Of a DNA stretch of 64,000 nucleotides, positions 44,390 to 56,118 are shown one piece after another (the first letter of the stretch is position 1; each line of letters starts with the position of its first letter). This stretch comes from Lepidostoma basale. Its lineage: Eukaryota > Arthropoda > Insecta > Trichoptera > Lepidostomatidae. The notes below the pieces were generated by a model, which made no database searches, was not told the DNA's origin, and was given only the letters and a program-made list of their open reading frames with translations. The position numbers and the translations under genes are program-made. The DNA is taken from the NCBI GenBank assembly GCA_022606425.2, contig JAHDVF020000211.1, forward strand, positions 1,736,001 through 1,800,000, given 5' to 3'.

Positions 44390-44980
44390 AACATCGTTTT
44401 ATTTAATTATTATTTAAAATGAACTTCCATCAAGAGATTTGAGTAAAATCATTTGATTATAAAAAATATGTATATAAATATAATACTTTATTTAATTTTA
44501 TAAATATGTACGTAAGTTTTTTTCGACATGATTCAAATAGATTTTTAAGAAAATGCTCACTTTGTATATTACTATAATATTTTGAAAAGTTTGAAAAAGA
44601 TCTTGTTTATATACATGTCTGTTGGTATTCTCTTTGAGCGACGTTTCGGAGATCGTTACAGATTCCATCTTCTAGATATTTGATTGTGTAGTGGGTAATG
44701 CATGCCTATGGTTAATTTTTTTGTATAATTGTATAAAGCGTGACAATCCTCACACATGTTTACATTATTTTGATACATTTTTTCTTTTGTCACATTCCTA
44801 TTTTGTTGAATGTTATCGTGCAAGAAAAACGTATTTTTCTAACAAAACAATATTTTCACCCATTTAAATATATGTAAAAATATAAATATGTACGTATTTT
44901 AAAATAGTAAAAAAATACATCTTTAAGTCAGTATAACAATATGAAATACCTGTGTGGTTTGTTTCTTTTCTTCCCGCGCA
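44390..44980. other. AT-rich DNA upstream of the internal exon
   Basis: Presumed intron. Contains a decayed GGAGA-family hammerhead-like copy at 44600-44690. Confidence 0.4.
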
Positions 44981-44981
44981 G

Positions 44982-45080
44982 CTTGACTCAAGAAAGAGTG
45001 AGATGGAGCTCTATGAAAGAATTCGTCGTGGTTCCTTTGTCAGTCAGGTAAAGCAGTTCAATGATCAGCTTTCTGTAAAG
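44982..45080 (+). CDS. Probable internal exon of an unidentified host gene
   Basis: A 99-bp stop-free segment encodes LDSRKSEMELYERIRRGSFV then SQVKQFNDQLSVK. It is preceded by a pyrimidine tract and a strong acceptor (TTTCTTTTCTTCCCGCGCAG) and followed by a consensus donor (AAG|GTAAGG). The length is a multiple of three. Composition is clearly less AT-rich than the flanks, and the peptide is balanced, helical and not low-complexity. It does not match any mobile-element family here. No neighbouring exon is visible within many kb, so the gene would have very long introns filled with repeats. I do not recognise the protein. Confidence 0.6.
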
Positions 45081-45084
45081 GTAA

Positions 45085-47210
45085 GGTTCGGTCTCTACAA
45101 CAATAAGTTTTTCTGTTAGTAAAACAACACCTCATAAAAATGGCGCACTATAAGTGAAAGTTTAACATATTTACTATTTGAAATGATAGATCATTTTTAA
45201 TAATGACATTCAAATGAATGTCATTGATTTATGTTGCGTTGAATAAAAGAAAATAAAGATTTCACAAATAATAACAAATTAACGTAATAACATGAAAAGA
45301 AAATGAAAATAAAATTATTATACAAATATAATAAATTGATATAATTATTTTTAAGGAAGCGTGCATTTGTTTCAGAGTTCATAAATTTTCTTTGTAAAAA
45401 CATAATCTTATTATTTCACTAAAAGTAGTTATTTAATGGTAAACAAAATATAATATTTTACCTATCTACGATATTTGTTTTCATATATGGTACATACTCG
45501 TATATGTATTCGAAGAACGGAATAAACCACTATTATTTTTTTTATTAAATAACAGAAATTATTTGAAATATTTCACATTTAAAACTTATAAGACATAATA
45601 ATATTGATCGTACTAAATAAAAAGGTTCTTTCACGTTAAAGGATAATGTGTATTTATACGATGATGGAACAAAAACATTTTTACTATTAGCGTATTTTTG
45701 TTTGATTGAAGATAAGTTTGGACGGTCAGTAATCTTCAATATGGTGAGATAAGGCAGTCTTTGGTTTAAATATGGAAGCTTTGTCATCTAAATATTTTGT
45801 ATGTATAAAATCTTATTTATTTGTTAATTTTACACAGAATAAATCAATATCCAAGATTTATCGTAATATCTTTCGTATTTAAGTATTTGTGAAAAGATGG
45901 TAAACTTAAAGGAAAAAATATATTAGTGGAAATGTTCTGAGCGGCCATTTTGAATCTGAATGGTGTGCCGCACAAACAGGCTGGAGTGTTCCGTTGTTCT
46001 GAAATGGCGGTATTCTCACCCAGCGATTAGTGAAGCCGCGGAAACCGCTCTGGCGACACGGTGCCGCCATTTTGTGCCAGTCTTGCCCGTCGGTGTCACA
46101 TTTATCGGCGGTTTCGAACCTCACAAAATATCATAATTTTGTCCCAAACCAGCTGAACTAAAAGCGTAATATCTGAGTGGTGTACTAGCTCGTTTATAAT
46201 CGTTGAAATCGCTGTAATATTTCATATAATCCTGCGAATATTGGAAACTGTTATCGGAATGTGACTGCCCGTGGTTGCGCTGGTATTGGTGGCTGTTAGT
46301 GTGTGCGTGTGTCCGGATGGAGAAGATAGCTGAGAAAACGTCAAGAAAGAGAGAGTCGACGAGTGATAAAAACTGCTGCTCCGTCCGTTGGATATACGTG
46401 TCCCTGTGGTTGTGTTCTCCTGTCATACTTTAATTTATAACTACAAATAAGAGTAGGCAACACGAGTTATTTCTTCGATTGTAAGTCTCGACCAGATAAA
46501 AAATTCTACTGCATCGAGGAATCTGTTATTGTTTATAATGCTTTTGAACTTTATTTAAACAACTTCTTATTCGCCCATGCGCACATTGAACTCCTATGTA
46601 TAATTCAACTCAACAACCAAATATACAAAATAAATTTGAAATCACGAATTTATTCTTTAAATTGAAACATTAATGAAATTACACATATTACATATAACAA
46701 GGCAACTTGTAAACAACAGTTAACTTATGCCAATTCTAGTCATAATCGAGCATACGTAAAGGCCAAATATATTTCTTTGTCACCGATAATCACCGAGTTA
46801 TAGTGTTGCCATTAAAGTGAAGTGCACATGAATGTGGAAGTAGGGAATGTTGAGGCTGGATGCGTAGTAGTGTGAGAAGCATCCTTTCATACACGCTGAG
46901 GAATGCAGTGCACTTGACAGCTACCGAAGAGCTAAGGTAAAACATAACCATATATTTTTCTGTGATTTTTTTAACACATGGAATTTCTGCATTCAATTCT
47001 AGGTGCGTCTGAATCCGAGATAAAATCTCAGGTTTTAATGATTTTAATGGTACATAATTGCTCATTATTGCCATAGTTTTTTAAATATAATTTTGTTAAA
47101 TGCGAGGACTCTAGTGCCGAGCTATGACAACTTATCCAATTATAAAGACTATTTTATTTACGTTTTATACTCAAGTATTTCCATTATTTCTAATTAACTA
47201 ACAATCGCTA
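45085..47210. other. Possible intron with a GC-rich patch
   Basis: AT-rich DNA, except for 45925-46440, which is clearly richer in GC and CpG and holds a 101-codon minus-strand frame (46121-46426; Ser/Tyr/His/Asn/Gln-rich). It could be a promoter or 5' exon region, but I find no firm splice or protein-family evidence. Confidence 0.3.
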
Positions 47211-47214
47211 TACT

Positions 47215-47805
47215 GTTTTATGCTTACATATCTTTCGTATCTCTTTTACATTCATACACCGTGACACGTAAGCTCGTCAATTGATTGTTAACTAACTAAC
47301 CATCACGCCGTCTCCCCGAAGGGGTAGGCAGAAAGAATGGACTGCCACACTTTTCTTTCCTGACATATTTCTCTCGCTTCTTCAACATTCATATATCGTG
47401 TCATGCACGCGCGTCAATTTCTATGACTCCCCACATGGCCGACATTCAATATTTGATTTATTTGATCATGCCACTTTTTCCTAGATCTTCCTCTATTTCT
47501 GGTTCCATTTACATCGTTAATATATATATATTTTTACCATTCTTTCTTCATTCATTCTTTCCATATGTCCAAATCATCTTAATGATCCTTTCATTATTTT
47601 GTTCATATCACCATCATTCGCACCGCATTCACTTCTTATATTTTCATTCGACACTCTATCATACACAGAGTATCCACACATTCGTCTAAGAGATCTAATT
47701 TCTACTGCATTTATTCTACAGTCATCCTTCTTTTGCCAGTTCCATGCTTCGCTTCCATACATAAAGGTCGGTAGAAGAACACCATTGTGCACTGCCATTC
47801 TAGCT
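47215..47805 (-). repeat. LINE-A 3' part, inverted, good copy
   Basis: The minus-strand frame 47574-47798 encodes MAVHNGVLLPTFMYGSEAWN followed by DCRINAVEIRSLRRMCGYSV. The terminus with AACTAACTAACCATCACGCC is at 47288. A further decayed terminus lies outside it (47215-47285). A plus-strand scrap of the same family is at 47945-48085. Confidence 0.85.
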
Positions 47806-48363
47806 TAATTAATTGATTATTCCTGTTCTATTATAAAAACGGATTGATATTCATTTTATAATAATGATATCAAACATTTTAATTTATTTTTAAATAAAAT
47901 TTGTGTCTAAGGCAATTTATGTCAGAAACAAACCTCGACATATAAATGATATGATGCCAGTACACAATAGTGTTTTAATACTGACTTATATGTTTGCATG
48001 GGTTGAAATACCCTTTAGAGTGGAATGTAGGGCGCAAAAAAGAGTAATAACGAATGGAACATTAAGATTTTGGATACGTGGATACAGTTAAGATATTTTT
48101 ATTCAAGGATTGTAAATATTGTACAAAAATATACAATATATGATTTGTTATATAGTTTTACATCATATAAATAACATAAAAAATAAGTGTTTTTAATGGC
48201 GTAAGAATTCTATAACAAAATGAAACGAAATGGTCATGTAAGGTTAGGTTAGATTGTATGGAGAATTATCGTAAAATTCATACATCGAATTATATGATTT
48301 GATATATAAATTTACATCATAATTGTAAACAGGAAAAACTTGTCTAAAAAATATTGTAAATTA

Positions 48364-48511
48364 CAGTAGCGAGCACAGAAATCTTTTCACACTGAAAATA
48401 TCGGTTTTTTGTAATTATATAATTTTTTTGATTAAAACAAAAACATTTTTTTTTATATAATTACAAAAAATCGATATTTTCAGTGTGAAAAGATTTCTGT
48501 GCTCGCTACTG
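48364..48511. mobile_element. Tc1/mariner-type MITE, near-perfect palindrome
   Basis: 148 bp flanked by TA on each side. The arms CAGTAGCGAGCACAGAAATC ... and complement extend over almost half the element. CAGT ends and TA duplication suggest the Tc1 group. Confidence 0.85.
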
Positions 48512-48524
48512 TAAGTAGTTCGCA

Positions 48525-48615
48525 CGAATGAAAACGTCTGTTTCATAAAAGTTTTATTTTAATTTATGGGAATGACATGTTTCGCCTTTCTAAGGCATTA
48601 TCAAATGATAATTGG
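48525..48615 (-). repeat. AAACGTCTG hammerhead-like repeat, single arm
   Basis: Minus strand: TTTGATAATGCCTTAGAAAG then GCGAAACATGTCATTCCC. Stem II GCCTT/AAGGC, GAAAC, AT, GTC kept; first box TTGATAA deviates from CTGANGA at two positions. Confidence 0.5.
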
Positions 48616-48639
48616 GTTCAAACGATATGTTAAAAAGAA

Positions 48640-49085
48640 AAATTATAGAGAACAGACTTTTCTATGATGAAAATCTATAAAGCATGCGTAAGACCAATAA
48701 TAACATAAGGCGTCGAAGCAAGGGCAGACACAGTAAGGACCAAACAAGTTTTGAGGACTTCCGAAATGAAGACACTGACGACGATAGCAGGCAAGACACT
48801 GAGAGATCGCGTGAGGAACACCAGAATAAGATTGATACGAGTATGTGAGGTTGAGGATATTATAAGATGGAGCAGACAGCGAAAAAGGGACTGGTATGGC
48901 CATGTTCAAAGAATGGACACCACCAGACTCCCCTATATTACATTGCATAATCAGCCTCAAAGGACTCCTAAAAGACCTCCTAAAAGATGGAAGGATAGCT
49001 GGGAATCTACCTCAAAGGAGGAGCAGCACTCTGGAGAACAGACCACATAGGTCTACAACAAGGAAGAAGAAGAAGAAGAAGAAGA
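48640..49085 (+). repeat. LINE-D 3' part, longest copy
   Basis: Encodes MKIYKACVRPIIT (stop) GVEARADT, then RTSEMKTLTTIAGKTLRDRV, CEVEDIIRWSRQRKRDWYGH, VQRMDTTRLPYI and RPPKRWKDSWES, with an (AAG)n tail at 49062-49085. Post-RT region of a non-LTR element. Confidence 0.8.
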
Positions 49086-49169
49086 TTAAGACATTTCTAT
49101 TATTTTGTTGGATCGCTCTTTACATCATTACAACGCAAGCCAAATCGATGTATATGGTATATCTATCGT

Positions 49170-49275
49170 TTTGATTCTCGTGAGATGTGATAGGTCGCTA
49201 ATCTATCGTCATTTTATTGTCACGTGAATTCTCCAACAGACCAGAGAGATTGTGACAATCTCATTGCCATCGCCA
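49170..49275 (-). repeat. SINE body fragment, inverted
   Basis: Matches the tRNA-derived SINE body (GATTCTCGTGAGATGTGATA ... GTCACGTGAATTCTC). The tRNA head is lost. Confidence 0.6.
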
Positions 49276-49279
49276 TATA

Positions 49280-49910
49280 TTTCGTTGAAATCATAAAAAT
49301 TACATTTAATAATCTTAAGTATACGCATGTCATATGCTGTTAGAAGTGTGGGTCGATAATATGTCTCGATGTATGTGACATTAACTGACTGCATATCCTG
49401 ACGCAATAATTCTCTTTGCGAATGATACCTTTGCGTAGAGTCCCCGACTAATTAAGTATGCATCGATATCTAGTTAATAACATTCTCTGTAATTCTCAAA
49501 GATACCAAACGAACAGCCGGCGTTTTCCTCGGCTACAGTTACTCTACAAGTTGCATGCTGCTCTGTAATAAATTAATACAGGTGCTGTAGTACTAAATGA
49601 AAGGAATTCATTTGCTCTTGTGTCATTTTTCACACTGCTGTAAACTATCCCGGGTAGCATTTAATAATTAATTTACACGTTGCGGGTCCAGCAGCTCGGA
49701 GATATTACCCCAACATCAAACCGTTGCAATGGCGGATGAACGTCATTTATCAGTATTCTAAATGTATTTTAAATGAAATGAGAACGTTATTATTAAACGG
49801 TGTTCGCTTTTAACATGTATTAATCAAAAGTGCATGCTAATCGTTAGCATATTTTAAGATCTGACTAACTTACTTTTAATTATTATCATTAATAGAGCTA
49901 CAACTCATCC
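49280..49910. other. Intergenic DNA, nothing recognised
   Basis: No frame or shared repeat seen. Confidence 0.35.
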
Positions 49911-49914
49911 ACTA

Positions 49915-50110
49915 TTTATTAGAAAATATTAAAAAAAACACGACATGTTTAGGAGGATACCTCCATCTTCAGGTAGAAGAAACATGTCGTGTTTTTTTTT
50001 AACATTTTTAAATAAATAGTGGATTAAACAAAGTTATTTTAAATTTCCTTAGTAGATTACTATGGAATTCCACAGTGTCAATGCCTTAGCGTTCAATAAC
50101 GATATTTATT
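49915..50110. repeat. Inverted pair, GGAGG hammerhead-like family
   Basis: The core at 49938-49976 (minus) has CTGAAGA, extra T, GGAGG/CCTCC. It is followed by a short facing copy of the flank (AACATGTCGTGTTTTTTTTT) and the AACAAAGTTATTTT flank. Confidence 0.5.
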
Positions 50111-50299
50111 TATTTATTTTTCTTATACACAAATAAGACATAACAAACGAAGAATATTTTAGTGACTTATTTGGGCACAAAACGCTAAAAAAATACGATT
50201 TCGATATTAAACTAAAAAATAACTAGGAGTATCTCAGAAGGATCCATAATACGAGAATGTCGACGTCAGTGAGGCAGTACTCTTTTACAGAATTGGTAA

Positions 50300-50520
50300 T
50301 AAATATATTTTTTATGAACACTGCCAAACTGACACTAGAAATGTCCAAATCCGAGACGATTAAATTAACTGGCATCACCAAAGGCAGATTGGTTCTGTAT
50401 GACGGAGCAAATAACAATTGATGTCGGCGCTGCCGCAGATAACCATCAGGAACAAAAGTACCTATTTGTTCCAGAACAAAGGGGTTCTTAATAGAGACCC
50501 TAATCAGCTTGAATTGATAG
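50300..50520 (-). repeat. Jockey-type LINE C-terminal fragment
   Basis: Minus-strand frame with DGYLRQRRHQLLFAPSYRTN then LPLVMPVNLIVSDLDI; relative of 13660-14005. Confidence 0.6.
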
Positions 50521-50814
50521 GTCAGGGCTGCCTGCAAGTCTCCTTCACTGGTACATGTCGAATGCGGTGAATCAATGTAAAATCAGTTCATTTCGTGGAG
50601 AATGATTGCAATAGTGTGAGTAACAGTGCGTTTACAAAAAAACTGGACGCTGTTTTAATTTTTTTTATGAACAGAAAAAACAAAAAAAAATATTCAATAA
50701 ATTTTTTATCCTCTAACATTGAAATAAATAAACAGGCTTTTTATTAACGCTATTAGCTTCAATTGTAATAATACCCAAAGATTTATTTTATGTTGTTGTT
50801 CATTGATTTTTCAA

Positions 50815-51030
50815 CTGAACAACTCCCCCACCCCCCGAACTCCGGTTTATTCCTTGATATTATCGAGCCAGGACATCTGGGGTTTACTCACACCGCGCCT
50901 ACCCTCAATCTTCCCTTTTATGATGAGGTGCAGCAGATCGTATTTCTCGTTGCGGAGAATGTGTCTCGAATATCTTCACATCAGACAACAATTCTCTTCC
51001 TTCTCTGGCTCTATGTAGCACCTCATTGTT
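50815..51030 (-). repeat. LINE-B fragment, inverted, tail missing
   Basis: Same sequence as the inner part of 24332-24575 (CAACTCCCCCACCCCCCGAA to CATTCTCCGCAACGAGAAAT read on the opposite strand). Confidence 0.75.
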
Positions 51031-51234
51031 GGTGACCATATAAATACATATATAGCTACCTTTATTTATCTCTAAACCAACGTTTACCTAAATATATACT
51101 AAGATATAATATATATTTAGTTTATTTCTACTTAGATTCTCGATGTTTTTTTAATAACTACTTGTACTTTTATCATCTGGATAAAAGTGGAAGTCGTTAT
51201 TAAAAAACATCGTTTTATTATTATTCAAAATTAA

Positions 51235-51600
51235 ATTTATAAATGAAAAATTGATGGCGTTGAAATTTCGCAGGTTAATAATAGAAATAAAACTTTGAGC
51301 AATCTCGAAATTTTAGAAATTGAAAAAGCCATTAAAAATAAAGAAAATATTACAAATAATCAAATAAATTTAACGTCAAGTCCAATCTTTAATTTATTTC
51401 CTTTGTTGTAAGTAATTACCTGAACCCAAATAAGAACTTTAAAATATTATTTAAAAAATTTAATTGATTCATAATATTTGTTATAACAAAATAATTAACG
51501 TTCCAGAATAAATTATTATAACATCTGTCAAAACTGATATTTGTGAACAATTTTATAATATCTTCTATATACGCCATACTTCGTGTTGTTATGATGGTTT
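51235..51600 (+). repeat. Penelope-like element C-terminal fragment
   Basis: One plus-strand frame reads DGVEISQVNNRNKTLSNLEI then LEIEKAIKNKENITNNQINL and TSSPIFNLFPLL-stop. It matches the PLE frames at 62380 and 62820. Its 3' flank reaches TTTTTACACACTTTGTA, where LINE-A has inserted. Confidence 0.75.
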
Positions 51601-51630
51601 ATTTCTATTTTTCTTTTTACACACTTTGTA

Positions 51631-52577
51631 ATGTCCCCGTGGTTATTTAATCTGTATATGGACAAATGTATGAAAGAGTTGAAAGGGTTGGATGTAGGTG
51701 CCAAAATGAGCGGAGTGTCAGTAAGCTGTCTCTTGTATGCGGACGACGCTGTCCTTCTTGCAGACAACGAGCATGAACTACAAGTCCTGGTGAATTGTAT
51801 GTATGAGGTATGCATGCGAAATGATCTGATGATGAATGTTAATAAGTCCAAGGTAATGATTTTTGAAAAGGAAGAAACCACGACAGTCTGCAACATTAGC
51901 GTGAATGGTGAAAATTCGGAGCAAGTAGTTGAGTTCGTGTATTTAGGTAGTATGTTTACAAGAGATGGGCGAGTGGAGAGGGATATTGAAAGAAGGGTTG
52001 GGGCAGGAAACAAAGTGAATGGTGCACATAAAGTTGTCTTCGCAAACAAAAACCTATCAAAAAAAGCTAGAATGGCAGTGCACAATGGTGTTCTTCTACC
52101 GACCCTTATGTATGGAAGCGAAGCATGGAACTGGCAAAAGAAGGATGAAAGTAGAATAAATGCAGTTGAAATGAGATCTCTTAGAAGAATGTGTGGATAC
52201 TCTGTGCATGATAGAGTGCCGAATGAAAATATAAGAAGTGAATGCGGTGCGAATGATGGTGTCATGGACAAAATAATGAAAGGATCATTAAGATGGTTTG
52301 GACATATGGAAAGAATGGTAAAAAAATTATATAATATGTTAATGATGTAAATGGTACCAGAAATAGAGGAAGACCGAGGAAAACGTGGCACGATCAAATA
52401 AATCAAATATTGAATGTCGGCCATGTGAGGAGTCAAGAGAAATCGACGCGCGTGCATGACACGATGTATGAATGTTGAGGAAGCGAGAGAAATATGTCAG
52501 GAAAGAAAAGTGTGGCAGTCCATTCTTTCTGCCTACCCCTTCGGGGAGACGGCGTGATGGTTAGTTAGTTAGTTAGT
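51631..52577 (+). mobile_element. LINE-A, longest copy, with RT motif and 10-bp TSD
   Basis: 947 bp inserted in the PLE terminus. ACACTTTGTA is found at 51621-51630 and 52581-52590. The frame 51631-52350 encodes the end of the RT domain: SPWLFNLYMDK, then CLLYADDAVLLADNEHELQV with the YADD catalytic pair, then NVNKSKVMIF, a GSMFTRDGRVERDI block and the C-terminal EAWNWQKKDESRINAVEMRS and MCGYSVHDRV peptides. A deletion near 52316 shifts the frame before the RGRPRKTWHD block. (TTAG)n tail. By its post-RT layout it is nearest to RTE/BovB-like LINEs, but the clade is not certain. Confidence 0.9.
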
Positions 52578-52724
52578 TTTACACTTTGTATATACAACAC
52601 TGATATTAAAAAAATATACGGACAAACAGTCCTTCTTCAGTAAAGATACATATCTATAAAAATGTAACATCTGTCAGATCATGTAAACAACAACAATTTT
52701 ATAATATTTTTATAAATATGTATC

Positions 52725-52763
52725 TATACTGAAAAAGGACTGTTTGTCCGAAACGTGTCTATA
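52725..52763 (+). ncRNA. Hammerhead ribozyme-like motif with G8 changed
   Basis: Stem I TATA/TATA, CTGAAAA (G8 to A), one extra A, stem II GGAC/GTCC with a TGTTT loop, GAAAC, GT, GTC. Probably inactive because G8 is the general acid of the ribozyme. Confidence 0.5.
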
Positions 52764-52857
52764 TAATTTTATTTTTTTTAATATCAGTGTTGTATATACA
52801 AAGTGTATAATAAATTTAACTAGAAACACATTTTATAAGTTTTTAAATATCTTTATA

Positions 52858-52900
52858 ATATCACAGAGGAATGACCGGTTGTCCGAAACATATCTGATAT
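52858..52900 (+). ncRNA. Hammerhead ribozyme-like motif, decayed core
   Basis: Stem I ATATCA/TGATAT (six pairs) intact; CAGAGGA in place of CTGANGA; extra A; TGAC/GTCC; GAAAC; AT; ATC. Confidence 0.45.
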
Positions 52901-52984
52901 GTATTTTTTTTTAAAGTTAGTGTTGTATATACAAAGTATATAAAAAAGAAAAAGACAGAAAAAATATATATTGAATAGTAACTC

Positions 52985-55735
52985 GTTCAGTATGATATTC
53001 TTAATATTTTCCGCTATTGCTCTGTTCACATACCAACATCTCTGTACACACAAAGCGAATCGATTCGCCATGACTCCGGTCGGTTTGTGAGCAAGAAACG
53101 CTTTACTGTTCTTTGTGGTTAGAGCTTGTCTCCTACAACCGCTAGCAGATATTAGCTGCGCTGGAACAACGGCTTAATCTTCCCTTCTCATTGTTTTTCT
53201 TGCAATTTCATCAAAATTATGCGCATTTTCAATAGGATTCAACTATATTTTATAGGCGCGATTATTTTATATTCCTTTAGCAGACCTCAAGTCCCATCGT
53301 CCATTTCTAGCGTTGCGTTTATATGGTTATTTGTGGTGTGTTTTGGCGTTCTTCGTACATGGCTCGGGCGATGCGAAGTTAAGACTAGTACCTAACTATT
53401 AGGAATTACTCTGGGATAATGGGCTTATGACTCACACGGAAGATGCTGTGGGTTTACCGTACAATTATCTAGACGAAAAGTTTTTTATACACATAAAGAG
53501 ATTACAAAATTGTGTAAAATATAGCGTTTTCTCTGAACATCAAATTAATCATTTACGCATAAAAAATAAGTCATTACAGTTTTTTTGTTTTTTATTTTTT
53601 AAATTTTTATAAAAAAAAAAATATGTAAAATAAATGGAATTATTTTAATTATTTTGTATATTTTTAGACGATCTTTGCCAGTCTACAAATTCTAGTTAAG
53701 CCTACAATGTTTTTTTTTGAGATTTTTTTCTTTTGGTATTGTTTATGTTTATCACTGTGAAATTCTATAATAAAAAACATATATTTTTATTAACTTGGAA
53801 ATAAAATTTAAGACTGTAAAATAACTTTTTTTTTAATATTTAAATTTTTTAAATAAATAATAATAAATTAGCACAACACTTATTGGAGATATATTCTATA
53901 TTCAGGTGGGAATTTAACTTAATTCAAATCAAATAGTTATTGCCTTTTATATAAAAACAAAACAATTGATAATTATTAAATATGTGTAAGAAACGACTGA
54001 CGACTCAACTAGTATTGTGTTTTTTAGTGTTAAATTTTCTTTCCAAATTCAAACAAAACAGTTTTAACGCCTTGAAATAGAATTTTGAATAAAGATTTAC
54101 AAATAAGATATTTCTTTGAGTTCTTTTTTTTTATCTCTACACGATTTTAAGGGAATCAGTTATGTCTTTCTTCTGATGTAAATATTTTTTATTATAATTC
54201 TTTGGACTTTGGTTTTTATTAACCGTCGCGTTGCCATGTGGTCAATTGAGTTTCCACTGCCAATTTAATGTTGATTTTCTTAAAACCTATGGACCCTAAT
54301 ATTATAAAAAAAATTGTAATCCTCCATTGAAGTGTTCTCAATATTTCGTAATAAAAAAAAAGCAAAAAATTACTTCCTTCATCCCAAAAAAATATTTTTT
54401 TTAAGACTGCCCTCACCTTCATTCGTGTTAAGGTAGAATTTGTTTTGCTAATATTTACAACTTTATCAAAAGTGACAAATACTTACTCGCTGTTTTGAAC
54501 GTATTATAAATTATATCTTTGGCTTTTTCAATATGTACGTAATAATACCGACTGTGGATGGAAATGCAGCACGCAACTTAATAATATCAGAACTGTGAAA
54601 ATATTAACACTTTACCAAAAGGGACAAATATTAATACGTACTCGTTGTCTTGAATCTTACATTTTGCCTAGGTGCCTTTATCATACGTAAAATCTCGCCC
54701 CGCCGGCTGCGGCGCGCAGACAAGTTTATACTTGGTTTCCAGTTGCTCGTATGCTGTGACGCATTCCATATCAGAAATCGCATGGTTCCAGAAAAAAATT
54801 AATAATGATATGTTTTCAAATAATCCATGTATGTTATACATATCGATCTATTCCTAATGAAATTCCCTACAAGATGACATAAATTAAATTTTGATTCATC
54901 TAGTCATATGCTTGATATTTAGATAAAGTTAGCGGTAAACTGAACTTACCACATGGGAGCGAGCGTTTTGTTTTGAACACGGTACGTTAAGGGTTAACAA
55001 CGAATTTTAATAATCTTTTTTGTTTAAACTCTGTTTATAGTCGTAGAAATGCATTGTACATTTGAATGTTTAGGAAGTGAGCTTCATTCTATCTGTCTAT
55101 GCACTCGGAAATATTGTGTGATGGTATAATATTGTAAGTTAGTTAATTCTAGTTATTCATAATTCAGTTGCACGAACACATGCGTCCGAACGAAAATTAG
55201 CGGTGTTTTCGCCACTGGCATATAAACCTTTTGATTTTGCGTTTAATTTGTATATTTTATACGCTATATTATACAGAACCACAAGATGAGGCAAATCAAA
55301 GAGCAACTAGTCGTTTTGTAAAATGTGTGTCAATTCAATCGAAGATGGATATTTAACTGCGATCTCTATACAAGGAACAGGTATTAACAAATGATTCAAT
55401 TTATGCTTACTGGTTATTGATTAATCAAGATTTGAAAATTCTCCATCAATTCAAATTGCTCTCAGAAACTTATGCGTAGAAAACAAACAGTAAGCCTTAA
55501 AGTCACACATTTAGAACTTCCAAATAAATTATCGAAGTGTACATCACTCTACTAAATAAACAAAATCTTAACACTGTGTATGCGGGAATCTTTAAAACGC
55601 GTTTTTGCTTAATGCTACTAGAGTAAGGAAAACTCGAAAGTACGTAAAGAAAAAGCGGGATTCTTGTATACTACAAATTGAAGTAATAATCCGTTATTAA
55701 ATATACTGCCAGTTCCTACTGGCCTCGAAACTGTA
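52985..55735. other. AT-rich intergenic DNA
   Basis: No gene recognised. 54670-54780 is a small GC-richer patch with a 61-codon frame that I cannot assign. TTAA-flanked ends at 54219 and 54994 were considered as a piggyBac MITE but their termini do not pair. Confidence 0.35.
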
Positions 55736-55739
55736 ACAT

Positions 55740-56118
55740 TTTCCAAATCAAAGTGTCGAGAAACTACGAGTGACTGTCAGGAATGAGCCTAAGAGACAGA
55801 GTCAGAAACGATTCGGTGAGAAAAAAAAACAAAGGTCACTGACATCATCCACCGGGTAGCAATTTTAAAGAGCTAATCCTCAGTTCACGTAGCCAGAAGA
55901 TCGAACGGAAAATGGACAAGAATACTGCTGATTTGGAGATCGTGGACGGCAAAGAGAAGTACAGGGCGATCGCAAATACGGTGGAAGGATGTTCTGAACA
56001 TACATGACGGAATAACTGGATGCAGTCTGCACAAGACAGAGTGACGTGGAAGCAAATGGAGGAGGCCTTTGTCTAGGAGTGGACGAGAATAGGCTGAAGA
56101 AAAAGAAGAAGAAGAAAT
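55740..56118 (+). repeat. LINE-C-like 3' part
   Basis: Encodes MSLRDRVRNDSV, then HVARRSNGKWTRILLIWRSW and RSTGRSQIRWKDVL with frameshifts, and an AAGAAAAAGAAGAAG tail. Confidence 0.7.

Larger units (their letters stand above)
52578..52980. repeat. PLE termini with two hammerhead-like motifs
   Basis: A facing series of TATACAACACTGATATTAAA and its complement around 52580-52800, then a further end to 52960. It contains the motifs at 52725-52763 and 52858-52900 and a scrap at 52620-52645. Confidence 0.6.

Noticed and set aside
51528..52457. 309-codon minus-strand frame opposite LINE-A
   Set aside because: It is the antisense shadow of the LINE-A coding frame, whose YADD motif and C-terminal peptides lie on the plus strand.
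54219..54997. piggyBac-like MITE bounded by TTAA
   Set aside because: TTAA is present on both sides, but the adjacent termini (CCGTCGCGTTGCC and CCCTTAACGTACC) do not match well enough; TTAA is common in such AT-rich DNA.
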